From assembly GCA_963840785.1 (NCBI GenBank), contig CAWJAF010000001.1:79128-143127 (forward strand): 64,000 bases of DNA, in the 5' to 3' direction. This DNA is from JALYOK01 sp963840785 (GTDB lineage Bacteria > Pseudomonadota > Gammaproteobacteria > Burkholderiales > JALYOK01). Of this stretch, positions 43,923 to 53,691 are shown in pieces (the stretch's first letter is position 1; every line of letters begins with the position of its first letter). The notes beneath the pieces were generated by a model. That model was given only the letters and a program-made list of their open reading frames with translations, was not told where the DNA came from and did not search any database. The position numbers and the translations under genes were made by a program.

Positions 43923-45700
43923 AGATTCGAGGAGAAAATCAAAGCGTAGTTTCATTGCACTCTTTTTGGGAAGTTGAGAGAGTGGCTAGAACAGGAATTT
44001 TACTTTGCGCTCTCTTGGTTATTGCCTACTGTGTTTGGACGCTGGATCGCGGTTTTGAGATTACCGATGAAGCGTACTACTTGTTGCTGGCCATGCATGC
44101 TGGCTCCGTCAAATATTTCATCAGCGCCCAGCAATGGATAACGTCGGGGCTTTGGAAAATTACAGGAAGCATTACGATGTTCAGAGCGGCAGGCATGGTT
44201 TTGTTGCTGACCAGCGCTGCATTGCTCGCGATTGGGGTATTTTCTGCCTGCCTTCGTTTTGGCCTGGTAGCCGATCGCTTTGAGTCAAAAGTTGCGGTTC
44301 TTGCCGGTTCTGCAGTCGGTGCAATGCTTTACGCTTCAACGATCAATCTTTCACCAAGTTATAACCTGTTGGCTTCTGCGGGAGCCTATGCGGCGGCGGG
44401 CCTGGTTTTGCTGGCATCGAATCGTTCGGGTATCACGTACAAATATTTCTTGTTTGCTATGGCAGGCTGCGCGCTAGGAGCAGAGGCCCTTTGCAAGCCC
44501 TCCGCCGGCGCGGCCACATTGGCACTTCTTCTGTTTTGGGGGGGCATCCTCGAACGCTCGCGCTTCGATAAAATTTTCGTTTCAGTGGCGATGGTCTTCG
44601 GTGTTGTCACGTTTGTGGGTATTGCGCTATTGGCTAACACAACAATACCTGACACAACACAAGCTGTTGAGCAGGGAATGCAGCTCTTCAGGCTGGTGCA
44701 AGTTGAGACGATAGGGGCACGTTTGGTCAGATATTCCATCGAGTTTTGGGAAAGTTTTTTGGCAACTCTGAGAGCGTTTGCTATTCCTATGGCAGCAATG
44801 ATTGTGTATGCAACGACACGTTGCGCCATCTTTGCGCAGTTTGGGCTGATTGTGCTTGTGCTCACTCTGCTATTCGGAAGCCTCGACGCTGGATTGCCTA
44901 CACTTTCGACGCATAACGCAATTTTCGGCAGCTATCTTTTCGGAGGTTTCAACAGATACGATGTTCAAATAGTTGCGATATTTGCGATGCTGGTAATGGC
45001 GTTGATCTTGTCGATTTCGGTATGGAACAAGAACCGGAGTACGCGCGTACTATTTTCTGGATTGATCTTGCTGCCCTATTCAGTGGCAATCGGTGCTGGT
45101 AATCCACTGTTCACACAAGTAATAGACTCCCTCGCATCTTGGGGGATATTGATTGCCGTGCTGATGGTCGCATGCCGTTCCGGGAATCTCAGCAAAATGC
45201 CTATCTCACTACTTGGGTTCTGTTTCATAATGACTGTTGCGCTACAGATTGTTACGAGTGCTCTTCGCCCGTATCACTTGTCGCTGCCCCTCACAAAACA
45301 AGATCAGACAACGGTAGTGGGGAACCTAGGCGCGGTGAAAGTTGATGCCGGAACTTACACGTTTCTTGCGGCGATGAGAGCGGCGGTTAATGAATGTGAC
45401 ATAGCAGTGGGTGCGCCTTTCATTGGTTTGTATAACATCCCTGGAGTGGCGTTAGTACTACAAGCTGTTCCAGTGTTAACTCCATGGCTGAACAATAAAG
45501 CGCAGGCCGAATTTATTATTGAGCGAATGCGCCCGGAGGGATTGCAGTCAGCCGTAGTGGCTCTTCACGTAGGAGAAAATCAAGCTTTCCCCCCTTTGCC
45601 GCAACAATTAGTAGCGTTTCTATCCGGTTACCGATACTGCGGAATGGCCATTTACCCCTATATGCAGCAGCGAATCCAAATCTGGCAATTTCAGGCGTGA
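43919..45700 (+). CDS. GT-C-type membrane glycosyltransferase (putative)
   Basis: A 593-residue protein with about ten or more membrane helices. The first outer loop holds DRGFEITDEAYYLLLAMHAG. An Asp-Glu pair there is the usual catalytic acidic site of GT-C enzymes such as ArnT/PMT and Gtr proteins. The C-terminal 150 residues look periplasmic. It would take a polyprenyl-phosphate sugar and decorate O-antigen outside the membrane, in line with its GtrB/GtrA neighbours. No close named relative is recognised. The overlapping GTG starts the flippase. Confidence 0.7.
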   Translation: MKIRGENQSVVSLHSFWEVERVARTGILLCALLVIAYCVWTLDRGFEITDEAYYLLLAMHAGSVKYFISAQQWITSGLWKITGSITMFRAAGMVLLLTSAALLAIGVFSACLRFGLVADRFESKVAVLAGSAVGAMLYASTINLSPSYNLLASAGAYAAAGLVLLASNRSGITYKYFLFAMAGCALGAEALCKPSAGAATLALLLFWGGILERSRFDKIFVSVAMVFGVVTFVGIALLANTTIPDTTQAVEQGMQLFRLVQVETIGARLVRYSIEFWESFLATLRAFAIPMAAMIVYATTRCAIFAQFGLIVLVLTLLFGSLDAGLPTLSTHNAIFGSYLFGGFNRYDVQIVAIFAMLVMALILSISVWNKNRSTRVLFSGLILLPYSVAIGAGNPLFTQVIDSLASWGILIAVLMVACRSGNLSKMPISLLGFCFIMTVALQIVTSALRPYHLSLPLTKQDQTTVVGNLGAVKVDAGTYTFLAAMRAAVNECDIAVGAPFIGLYNIPGVALVLQAVPVLTPWLNNKAQAEFIIERMRPEGLQSAVVALHVGENQAFPPLPQQLVAFLSGYRYCGMAIYPYMQQRIQIWQFQA

Positions 45701-47232
45701 CAACCATGTCCCTGAGAAAAAACATACTTTTCAACTATATTAGCCAAATTTATGTGACGTTGATCGGCATCGCCATGGTGCCTATGTATATCAGATACAT
45801 GGGTGCCGAAGCTTACGGACTAGTTGGTTTTTTCTCTATGCTGCAAGCATTATTCATGCTGTTAGACATGGGGCTCACTCCGACAATGGCGCGTGAGACG
45901 GCGCGCTTTCGTGGCGGCGCGACCGATGCGTTGAGCTATCGCCGATTGGTACGTGCGCTGGAAGGCGTTTTTCTTGTTCTAGCACTCCTCGGCGGCGTAG
46001 CCATGATCGCTACATCCGGCAGAATTGCTGAGGATTGGTTGCAAGCATCACAGCTACCGATAGCTGAGGTAAAAATATCGATACAGCTGATGGGGATAAT
46101 CATCGCGATGCGTTTGATGTGTGGGTTGTATCGCGGCACTATCAGCGGTTCGGAGCGATTGGTGTGGTTGAGTATTTTTAACTCGATAATTGCGACACTT
46201 CGCTTTGTTGGCGTGTTTCCACTATTGATGTTTGTGGGTGCGACACCAACGATATTTTTTAGCTTCCAACTCTTCGTCGCGATGATTGAATTGGCAGGGC
46301 TTCTGTTTTATTCCCGTCGTTTGATGCCCGCCGCTCCGCAAGGCATGCAGTTGCCTTGGGATCGGGCGGCGCTTCGATCACTGCTTAAATTTTCGCTGGC
46401 TATCGCTTTCACTTCGTCAGTTTGGGTGTTAGTCACGCAAACCGACAAATTGGTGTTGTCTAAAATTTTGCCCTTAGCTGAGTATGGCTACTTCACCCTG
46501 GCAGTCCTGGTGGCTAGCGGCGTAATGATTATTAGTTTACCTATAAGTGGCGCGATTATGCCGCGGATGTCGAAATTAGAAGCGGAAGGTGACCACGTCG
46601 GACTAGTTCACGTATATCGCCAGGCTACTCAATTAGTTGCGGTGCTGGCGGGCGCCTCTTCAGTTACCTTGGCTTTTTGCGCTGAGCCGCTGTTATGGGC
46701 GTGGACAGGAGATCGGTATCTGGCTCATCAAGCTGCTCCTGTCCTAGTCCTGTATGCACTCGGTAACGGCATCCTGGCCGTAGCTGCTTTTCCTTATTAC
46801 ATGCAATATGCTAAAGGTGATCTGCGCCTTCATTTGATTGGTAATGCGGCGTTTGTTGTATTGCTGGTACCTTCTATTGTTTGGGCGGCCAGCCAATACG
46901 GGGGAGTGGGGGCGGGCTATGCGTGGTTAGGCATGAATCTACTTTCTTTCGTCGCGTGGCTGCCGCTGGTGCACCGAAAGTTTGAACCAGGACTGAACAT
47001 GAAATGGTATGGTCAAGACATTTTGGTAATTTTTTTGGCAGCTTCAATAACCGGATATTGCTTGAGTATCCTCTTGCCACAAAGCGATAATAGAGGGATA
47101 CAACTTACATTGATTGTCATTACCGGGTTTATTGTAATGCTTGCCAGTGCTGCAGCATCTTCATTTATATGGGTTGGCGTGATGGCGTGGCTTGAAAGGC
47201 ACCTGCTGCTCAAACAAAAAAGCACGCCCTAA
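45697..47232 (+). CDS. wzx: O-antigen flippase of the Wzx type
   Basis: A 511-residue polysaccharide transporter with about 12-14 membrane helices. GTG 45697 (overlapping the previous TGA) or ATG 45706 starts the protein, then SLRKNILFNYISQIYVTLIG, PMYIRYMGAEAYGLVGFFSM and DMGLTPTMARETARF, all typical of MATE-like Wzx flippases. It moves undecaprenyl-linked O-units to the periplasmic face. The frame is intact and it shares one base with the next start. Confidence 0.92.
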   Translation: MTTMSLRKNILFNYISQIYVTLIGIAMVPMYIRYMGAEAYGLVGFFSMLQALFMLLDMGLTPTMARETARFRGGATDALSYRRLVRALEGVFLVLALLGGVAMIATSGRIAEDWLQASQLPIAEVKISIQLMGIIIAMRLMCGLYRGTISGSERLVWLSIFNSIIATLRFVGVFPLLMFVGATPTIFFSFQLFVAMIELAGLLFYSRRLMPAAPQGMQLPWDRAALRSLLKFSLAIAFTSSVWVLVTQTDKLVLSKILPLAEYGYFTLAVLVASGVMIISLPISGAIMPRMSKLEAEGDHVGLVHVYRQATQLVAVLAGASSVTLAFCAEPLLWAWTGDRYLAHQAAPVLVLYALGNGILAVAAFPYYMQYAKGDLRLHLIGNAAFVVLLVPSIVWAASQYGGVGAGYAWLGMNLLSFVAWLPLVHRKFEPGLNMKWYGQDILVIFLAASITGYCLSILLPQSDNRGIQLTLIVITGFIVMLASAAASSFIWVGVMAWLERHLLLKQKSTP

Positions 47233-48155
47233 TGCAACTAGAAAAAGCTCCAATAGTTACAGTATGTGTGATTGCCTACAATCACGGACGGTATCTTCGT
47301 CAGTGTCTTCAAAGCATTGTCGATCAGCAAACACAATTCCCGTTTGAGGTCATCGTTGGGGATGACTTTTCAACAGACAATACCCCAGAGATAATCTGTG
47401 AATTCGCCGACCGATATCCACAACTAGTTATTCCTATTCTCAACCGAACCAAGATCGGAGGCACACAGAACTACGTTACCACCCACTTGCGAGCCCGCGG
47501 CGACTACGTTGCGCACATTGACGGAGACGATCTTGCCTATCCTGGAAAATTGCAGCTTCAAGCCGAATATTTGGATGCACGAAAGGGCCTTGCACTTGTG
47601 TGGCATGCCGTGGAAATCATAAACGACGCCGGTGAGCCCACAGGCCGGTTGCACCGATACATCGACGACATCGTCGATACAGCCAATATTACTCGAAACG
47701 CCATCTTGCGGTACGGACCTCTCGGAGCGGCCAGTTCCGCGATGTATCGCCGAGCATTTGCGAATGACCTCATGGATATCAAAGAAGATTCCCTTGACTA
47801 CTACTTTGCTGCAAGATTGCTTGAGCATGGAAACGGTGCACGCCTCAAGGAGGTCTTGGGTGGTTACAGATACGACCCGGATACGGTCACCCTCTCCAAG
47901 ACAAAGTCGCCGTACTTCAGAGATTCACCGATGCGCAAGCTTTATGCAAAGCATTTAAAACATATGTACAATTGTGACAAAAGGGTAGGAGACGATATCT
48001 TTCTGAATTCCTTGTTTAATTCATGGGTGGAACTAAGGTTTCTACGGCCAGCAGTATTCGCTTTTCTATATCTTGCTATGCGAACCATATCCATCTCCGC
48101 CGTTCGACAAATACCGAGATATTTTTTAAAGGCTCTCAGGCTGAGAATCAGGTGA
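47232..48155 (+). CDS. Family 2 glycosyltransferase
   Basis: A 307-residue GT2 enzyme: VTVCVIAYNHGRYLRQCLQS, FEVIVGDDFSTDNTPEI, and the DxD segment VAHIDGDDLAYPGKLQLQAE. Also GYRYDPDTVTLSKTK near the end. It builds one linkage of the O-unit; the sugar is unknown. The wzy-like gene starts at its stop codon. Confidence 0.88.
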   Translation: MQLEKAPIVTVCVIAYNHGRYLRQCLQSIVDQQTQFPFEVIVGDDFSTDNTPEIICEFADRYPQLVIPILNRTKIGGTQNYVTTHLRARGDYVAHIDGDDLAYPGKLQLQAEYLDARKGLALVWHAVEIINDAGEPTGRLHRYIDDIVDTANITRNAILRYGPLGAASSAMYRRAFANDLMDIKEDSLDYYFAARLLEHGNGARLKEVLGGYRYDPDTVTLSKTKSPYFRDSPMRKLYAKHLKHMYNCDKRVGDDIFLNSLFNSWVELRFLRPAVFAFLYLAMRTISISAVRQIPRYFLKALRLRIR

Positions 48156-49414
48156 TGAAAAGTGCAAGCCAGAGAATTGGGGTCAACCCCTTCTATGGGC
48201 TTTTCTGCCTCTATTTGTTTGCCAACCTACTCGCGCTCATAACACTTGGCTTCGGACTCCCAATAAGGGTCGAAACAGAAGAGTTTTCATTCGATGGTGC
48301 AATCGTCGCCGTTAGCGCGCTGGGACTGTTTTTCTCGTTGTTCGCTGGTCTGATTGTATACAGGGCAGCTTTGGCCATGGCTAAGCCTCGTTCAGATATC
48401 ATCTTTGGGGCGGGGATCTCTCTGCTCTTGTTGTTTCTGCAACTCGGGTATCTCGGCTTCAACACGTACTATGGGGTCAACATTGCGGGAGTTGAGGACG
48501 AAGTCCAAGGAAATGCCTTGCTCCATCTTTTTTTTTGGATCACTCAACCCGACCTGCTCTTCCTTATATTGTGCATCGGCATCAAATCCAATCGTTGGTT
48601 CTGGTCGAACGCAGTCGTTTATACTGTGTCTCTCTTGCTTCGAAGTTGGATTGGTGGCTTGTACCTTGTCGCCGTCGTAATCGCCATCCGACAATACCCG
48701 ATCTCGATCAGCCGCAGAAACCTTATGTTTTTCTTCATCGTGTTACTCATGGGCGTACTAGCACTTCCATTGATCGTCAGTGCGAAATGGTTTTTTCGCG
48801 CAGGAGCAGGCTTTGGTGCGGCACTCGATTTTCTTTCTGACGTCGGATATTCCAGCTATCTTGTCGACTGCATAGCTTATGTCGGCAACCGATTTCAGCA
48901 CCTAGGACATGTTGCCCTGATTGCGCAAAACTCGCAAAGTCTGAACGAGGCATATGTTGCGGGCTCATTCATTCCATATTGGATGGATGGCGCACCACAG
49001 TGGCTGTACTTGAAGCTGAACGGGATTGAAATTCTCCAGATCAACAAGCACATTGTCAGAAATGTCCTTGGCTCTAGTAATTTAGCGTACAGCACGAACC
49101 CGGGCATAGCTGGCTGGTACTTTGTTTTACAGCACAAGGCGGTCTTTTTTTCCCTCTATTTGTTGGCGATAACTTTAATCCCTGGAATTATCGCGCTTAA
49201 ACTCGCCGGGTATAAATATTTCCTTCTTGTTAACTCCTTTGGCCTGATTTACCTGTTTCATGGCTGGATGGGGGCATACTTTAATCTGGTTCTATATATG
49301 ATCACCCTGATCTTGATAAAGCACTTCCTAGCGCGGGGGCATCGATCCAAGCAAACTCGCAAAAGTCTTGGCACCAAGTCGGTTGCGGTGCGCCATTTTC
49401 CTGTCCAGCAATGA
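48155..49414 (+). CDS. wzy: O-antigen polymerase-like membrane protein (Wzy)
   Basis: A protein of about 419 residues with 10-12 predicted membrane helices and a large periplasmic loop (about residues 215-300), as in Wzy polymerases. I chose ATG 48155 (MKSASQRIGVNPFYGLFCLY), which overlaps the GT2 stop; a longer frame from 48023 only runs inside that gene. Wzy proteins vary greatly, so the call rests on topology, the single-copy place in the cluster and presence of Wzx and Wzz. Confidence 0.78.
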   Translation: MKSASQRIGVNPFYGLFCLYLFANLLALITLGFGLPIRVETEEFSFDGAIVAVSALGLFFSLFAGLIVYRAALAMAKPRSDIIFGAGISLLLLFLQLGYLGFNTYYGVNIAGVEDEVQGNALLHLFFWITQPDLLFLILCIGIKSNRWFWSNAVVYTVSLLLRSWIGGLYLVAVVIAIRQYPISISRRNLMFFFIVLLMGVLALPLIVSAKWFFRAGAGFGAALDFLSDVGYSSYLVDCIAYVGNRFQHLGHVALIAQNSQSLNEAYVAGSFIPYWMDGAPQWLYLKLNGIEILQINKHIVRNVLGSSNLAYSTNPGIAGWYFVLQHKAVFFSLYLLAITLIPGIIALKLAGYKYFLLVNSFGLIYLFHGWMGAYFNLVLYMITLILIKHFLARGHRSKQTRKSLGTKSVAVRHFPVQQ

Positions 49415-49448
49415 ATCGTATCCTCTTTGCGTTGTGGTGTGACGGGCA

Positions 49449-50348
49449 ATGCAAGTGATCGCGAACAGAGATCAATTCCAGGAAAGCATGATCAATGCGC
49501 GCACTGACCCCGCTCCGAATTTCTCTGTCCTTATGTCGGTATATGCGAAAGAAGACCCAGATTGTTTCGCGATCGCTTTAGATAGTCTGGTGAGACAAAC
49601 CGCTCTGGCGGGCCAAGTCGTCCTAGTCTGTGATGGGCCGCTATCATCAGGTCTCGATTCAGTTATCCAACGCTTTGCTCATTGCCTGCCGTTGACAGTG
49701 ATCCGACTGCCCGAAAACGTTGGTCTATCTCACGCGCTTAATATTGGATTGCCGCATTGCGTACATGAGTGGATTGCGCGCTTTGATTCGGACGACATTT
49801 GTGAGGAATTTCGTTTCGCTAAGCAACTTGAATTTATTGGTGAGCACCCCGATGTTGATGTCTTCGGCGGAAACATTCTTGAATTCACTTCTGATAGCAC
49901 GCGACCCCACGCAGTACGCTCCATTAGGCAGACGCAGGAAGCGATCGTCGATGCAGCCCGATTCCGCAATCCATTGAATCATGTTACCGTCTTTTTCCGA
50001 AAATCGGTTGTGCTCGGAGCCGGAGGGTATCCCCACGACGAACTTAACGAGGATTACGCGCTCTGGGTCAAATTGATGTTGAGTGGCGCCAGATTTGGAA
50101 ACATGGCAGAGCCCCTGGTTCGAGCCCGTGCGGGAGTCGATATGGTTTCGAGGCGGGGAGGCTGGAAGTATTTGCTCGCCGAAATTAGGTTGCAGTCGCG
50201 TTTCTGGAAACTGGGATTTATCGGTACCCGCGTGTACTTGTTCAACGTCGGCATTCGCATTGCCGTACGCCTGGCCCCAAATGCGTTGAGAAGATGGGTA
50301 TATTCGATCGTTTTGAGGGCTCGTCCTCAGAACCAGGAGGTCGAGTGA
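49449..50348 (+). CDS. Family 2 glycosyltransferase
   Basis: A 299-residue GT2 protein: NFSVLMSVYAKEDPDCFAIA, VVLVCDGPLSSGLDSVI, IRLPENVGLSHALNIGL, and acceptor/metal segment WIARFDSDDICEEFRFAKQL; later DVFGGNILEF and ELNEDYALWVKLMLSGARFG. This is the WcaA/WbbD-like amylovoran transferase type. The frame is intact. The following epimerase overlaps its end. Confidence 0.9.
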   Translation: MQVIANRDQFQESMINARTDPAPNFSVLMSVYAKEDPDCFAIALDSLVRQTALAGQVVLVCDGPLSSGLDSVIQRFAHCLPLTVIRLPENVGLSHALNIGLPHCVHEWIARFDSDDICEEFRFAKQLEFIGEHPDVDVFGGNILEFTSDSTRPHAVRSIRQTQEAIVDAARFRNPLNHVTVFFRKSVVLGAGGYPHDELNEDYALWVKLMLSGARFGNMAEPLVRARAGVDMVSRRGGWKYLLAEIRLQSRFWKLGFIGTRVYLFNVGIRIAVRLAPNALRRWVYSIVLRARPQNQEVE

Positions 50349-50395
50349 GGAGCGATGCCACGCTGAGCCAAAATGCCTCGGACTGCCTGGGCTTA

Positions 50396-51373
50396 ATGCC
50401 TGCTCGGCGAATTGCCGTGACCGGAGCAAGCGGTTTTGTTGGAAAACGGCTACTACATCGACTGTTGCGTGATGGATTTGCGGCGCTGGCGCTATCACGC
50501 CATCGAAGCGGAATTCCGGGCGTCTCGGAAGTCTTGATCCAAAATTATGATGACGTCGGTAAAATTGCCGCAGTTTTGGCTCGGGTGGATGTGGTAGTTC
50601 ACTTGGCCGCTCGAGCACATCAGCTTGATGACGACGTGCGAGACGTTTCGCAATCGTACCTTTCCGCTAATGTTGGCACGACGGTGGCTGTGGCGAAGGC
50701 AAGTTGCCTGGCCGGAGTAAAACGATTCGTGTTCGTGAGTTCGATCGGTGTTAACGGTAACCGCACCTGCGGCAAGCCGTTCTCTCTCGCGGATGTTGCT
50801 AAACCTATCGAACATTATGCAAAAAGCAAGTGGTTGGCCGAGCAAGCGCTTGCGACTGAGCTCGGATCTGGCGAAACCGATTTCACTATCCTGCGACCGC
50901 CGCTCATCTATGGTCCCGGATGCCCCGGAAACTTCAATCGCCTTATCCAATGGGTTGCAAAGCCCCTCATTGTACCGCTGGGCGCCCTAAATGCGCCTCG
51001 CACGTTCATATACGTGGAGAATCTAATTGATGCTTTGACGGTCGCGGCATGGCATCCAGGGGCATCACGCCGCACGTTTCTCGTCACCGATGATGTGGAT
51101 ACCTCCGTTAGTGAAATCGTTCGCATCTTTGCGGCGTATCTGGGCCGAAAACCCGCCGCTGTCTGGAACATACCACCTGGCGTGTTGAGTTTGCTTGCGA
51201 CCGTCGTCGGTCAGCGTAAGACCTTTGAAAAGCTCGCTCATGCACTTCAAGTCGACGGCACCGAGTTTTGCGATGTAACCGGGTGGCACCCACCGTTCAG
51301 TACTCAAGAGGGGCTTAGGTTGACGGTCCAAGTGGCGGCAGAAAAAAACTTGCGATCTGCCGCACGAATGTGA
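50396..51373 (+). CDS. NAD-dependent epimerase/dehydratase of the O-antigen cluster
   Basis: About 325 residues of an SDR-extended protein like WbpV/FnlB-type reductases. ATG 50396 gives MPARRIAVTGASGFVGKRLL with the NAD loop; a GTG at 50345 that overlaps the GT2 stop would add 17 residues. Also VVHLAARAHQLDDDV, FVSSIGVNGNRT, the catalytic YAKSK near residue 142, and LRPPLIYGPGCPGNFNRLIQ. Such genes commonly sit just before the WbpL-type initiator, as here. It probably makes the 4-keto-reduced sugar used by that enzyme. Confidence 0.85.
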   Translation: MPARRIAVTGASGFVGKRLLHRLLRDGFAALALSRHRSGIPGVSEVLIQNYDDVGKIAAVLARVDVVVHLAARAHQLDDDVRDVSQSYLSANVGTTVAVAKASCLAGVKRFVFVSSIGVNGNRTCGKPFSLADVAKPIEHYAKSKWLAEQALATELGSGETDFTILRPPLIYGPGCPGNFNRLIQWVAKPLIVPLGALNAPRTFIYVENLIDALTVAAWHPGASRRTFLVTDDVDTSVSEIVRIFAAYLGRKPAAVWNIPPGVLSLLATVVGQRKTFEKLAHALQVDGTEFCDVTGWHPPFSTQEGLRLTVQVAAEKNLRSAARM

Positions 51374-51762
51374 ATTTTCTGCCAAGCGGTGGCAACGCGA
51401 AACGAACCCCTCACGAGAAGGTCAGAGTAGATGCGTAAAAAACCGAGCGATTGCGTTAGTTCGGCGTTATCCTTGAAGAACCGAATGCCAAGATACCGTA
51501 TTGTCCAAAACAATCCGAAACGTCAATGCGGATTTTGACATAACAGGCGTTTTGGCGGGTGCCGTCGCGATCGAATTTGCCAGAGGTACGGATTGCGTCT
51601 GTTTATTCAGCACTGCTTGCCGCCCGATCTATTGTGGCAAGCGATTTTCGATCTGCTCCAAGGGGGCGTGCGCATGTAGAAGGTCTTAACATCACGACAT
51701 GATTGCTTCTTGGAGATACGCGATTAACCATTTTGTTACTTTTTTAGTTTTGGTTCATTTCC
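51374..51762. other. 390-bp stretch without a supported gene
   Basis: Lies between the epimerase and the initiating transferase. Open frames of 60-70 codons exist on both strands, but their products match nothing I know and they lack good start signals. It may be a remnant of a lost gene. Confidence 0.35.
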
Positions 51763-52713
51763 TTGATAGCTGACGTCTCTATTCTTGGCATGGCAGCTAT
51801 AGCATTCGCTATGACGTTCGGCTTGGTCACCTGGATGCTATCAAGCGGAAGCATTAGGGTAATTTTGGATCATCCTAACGCACGGTCGCTACATACCGCT
51901 CCCGTACCGCGTACTGGTGGACTAGCGATCATGTGCTCGGTGCTAGTCGTTGGCGGATTTACAGTGCCTGAGCAAACTTCCCTACTTTCATGCGTTGCGG
52001 GACTTGCGCTTGTCTCTTTTTTCGACGACTGGCATGGTCTCCCAATAACCTGGAGGTTTACGGCACATCTGATAATTGCAGTTGTTTTTGCTTGGACCAA
52101 TTTCTCAGGAGCGCCCTTTTTCCTTCTGGCTCTGATTGTATTGGCTTCGGTCTGGATGATCAATCTTTATAACTTCATGGACGGTTCCGACGGTCTGGCC
52201 GGTGGGATGGCCCTTATCGGGTTCTTCGCCTATGGCGCCGCGCGTCGCTCGCTCATCACGCCGACCTTGCGGTAGTGAGCCTTAGTATCGCCTTTTCTGC
52301 CGCCGCATTTCTCTATATAATTTCCACCCGGCTAAGGTATTCTTGGGCGACGTGGGTTCGATACCTCTGGGTTTTGCGGCTAGGTTCCATCGGACTTCTT
52401 GGCTGGAATAGAGAGCATATGGCCGCTGTGGTTCCCGCTTCTGGTCTTTTCGCCGTTTATCGTTGATGCTACCCTTACGCTCTTGAAGAGACTATCGTGT
52501 GGCGAAAGGGTCTGGGAAGGTCATCGCGAGCATTATTACCAACGCATGGTGCGTATGGGTTGGGGGCATTCTAAAACCGCGCTGGTAGAATACGGGCTGA
52601 TGGCATGTGTTGGAATTTCCGCCTTGATGGCTTTGCGTTGGAGTCAGTCAATGCAGATCGTTTTGCTGGTCGGATGGGCATTGCGTATATTTAGGGATCG
52701 CCTTCTCACTTGA
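51763..52713 (+). CDS. WecA/WbpL-type undecaprenyl-phosphate glycosyl-1-phosphate transferase, frameshifted
   Basis: Polytopic enzyme that starts O-unit synthesis on undecaprenyl phosphate. It begins near TTG 51763. Recognisable parts are ILDHPNARSLHTAPVPRTGG, SFFDDWHGLPITWR, and the catalytic segment INLYNFMDGSDGLAGGMALI. In another frame comes the second motif, KVFLGDVGSIPLGF, which can be rebuilt at about 52335-52385. The end is HREHYYQRMVRMGWGHSKTA. Breaks are at about 52240 and 52320-52400. Joined length is near 320 residues, usual for the family. Confidence 0.85.
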
Positions 52714-52808
52714 TCGCGCATGGCGACGATATCAAGCTACCCAGACTAACGCCGATTGAATCAAATCAAAATTTGCGGGCGAATTTTCCGTGGGCCCAGG
52801 AAGACTGA

Positions 52809-53689
52809 ATGGAAAAAGAAGTGAGAGAGACAGAACATTTCGAGCAAGATGAACATTAGCCTTCGGGATTTGTGGCGTGTTCTAATCAATCAGAAAAACT
52901 GGGTGATAGGAATGCCCATTTTGTGTGTGTTGCTCGCGGCCATCGGTGTGTTCATGGCCAAGCCAAAATGGGAAGCAACAGCTGTCATCCAAATTGGTCA
53001 GGTTGGTCAATCCGGCGTTGGTCAAGGCTCACAGCTTATCGAGCCTCCGGCTCGTGCTATTGAGCGGATGAAGATGAAATCTTTCGAGGATGCCGTATTG
53101 AGCGATCTCAAGATTTCAGATGAGGATAGAAAGTCCTCTTGCCTCGCTATTCAGAAAAACTTTAGTCACTAAAGGCGTTGGGTACGACGGATTTGATACA
53201 AGTCAGGATTCGAGCGCATTCCCCGTGAGCAAGCACAAAGTTGGGCTAACGCAGTAGTGGAAAGGCTTAAAGATGTGCACGAACGGTTAGCGCAACCAAC
53301 CATTGATAGGTTGCGTAAGCAGCAAGCGGAATTAAAAAAACAAATGCAGATCCATTGAGGAGGAGCGCACGAATCTCCTGAGGATAGTCTCGAAGAGCAG
53401 TGAAGCTGGTGGCGACAGTCGCTTTTCCGCCAATTTATTGTTGTCAAATTTATTGCTGCAGAAAAACGCTGAATTGCGCGATTTTGAAATGCGCCGACTT
53501 AGCCGCAGATGAACAACTTAGCATCCGTTCGAACTTATCCGACGTCCCTGATCGACCGAACGTATGTTCCGGAAAAACCTGCTTCCCCAAAGAAACTTCT
53601 TGCGATTATGTTTGCGGCGTCTAATGGGTATGATCTTAGGCGTCGTGATTGCACTCATACGAAATTATTGGCGATCAGAGAAGCCTTGA
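52809..53689 (+). CDS. wzz: Chain-length determinant protein (Wzz), multiply frameshifted
   Basis: Sets O-antigen modal length at the inner membrane. ATG 52809 behind AGGAAG gives MEKEVRETEHFEQDE. One extra C at about 52852 hides the junction to ISLRDLWRVLINQKNWVIGM, and an open frame starts inside at 52849. It has a first membrane helix (GMPILCVLLAAIGVFM), a coiled periplasmic part (AVVERLKDVHERLAQPTIDR; KQQAELKKQMQ), and an end in another frame, MILGVVIALIRNYWRSEKP with stop 53687-53689. At least five breaks lie between 52850 and 53630. Confidence 0.78.
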
Positions 53690-53691
53690 GC

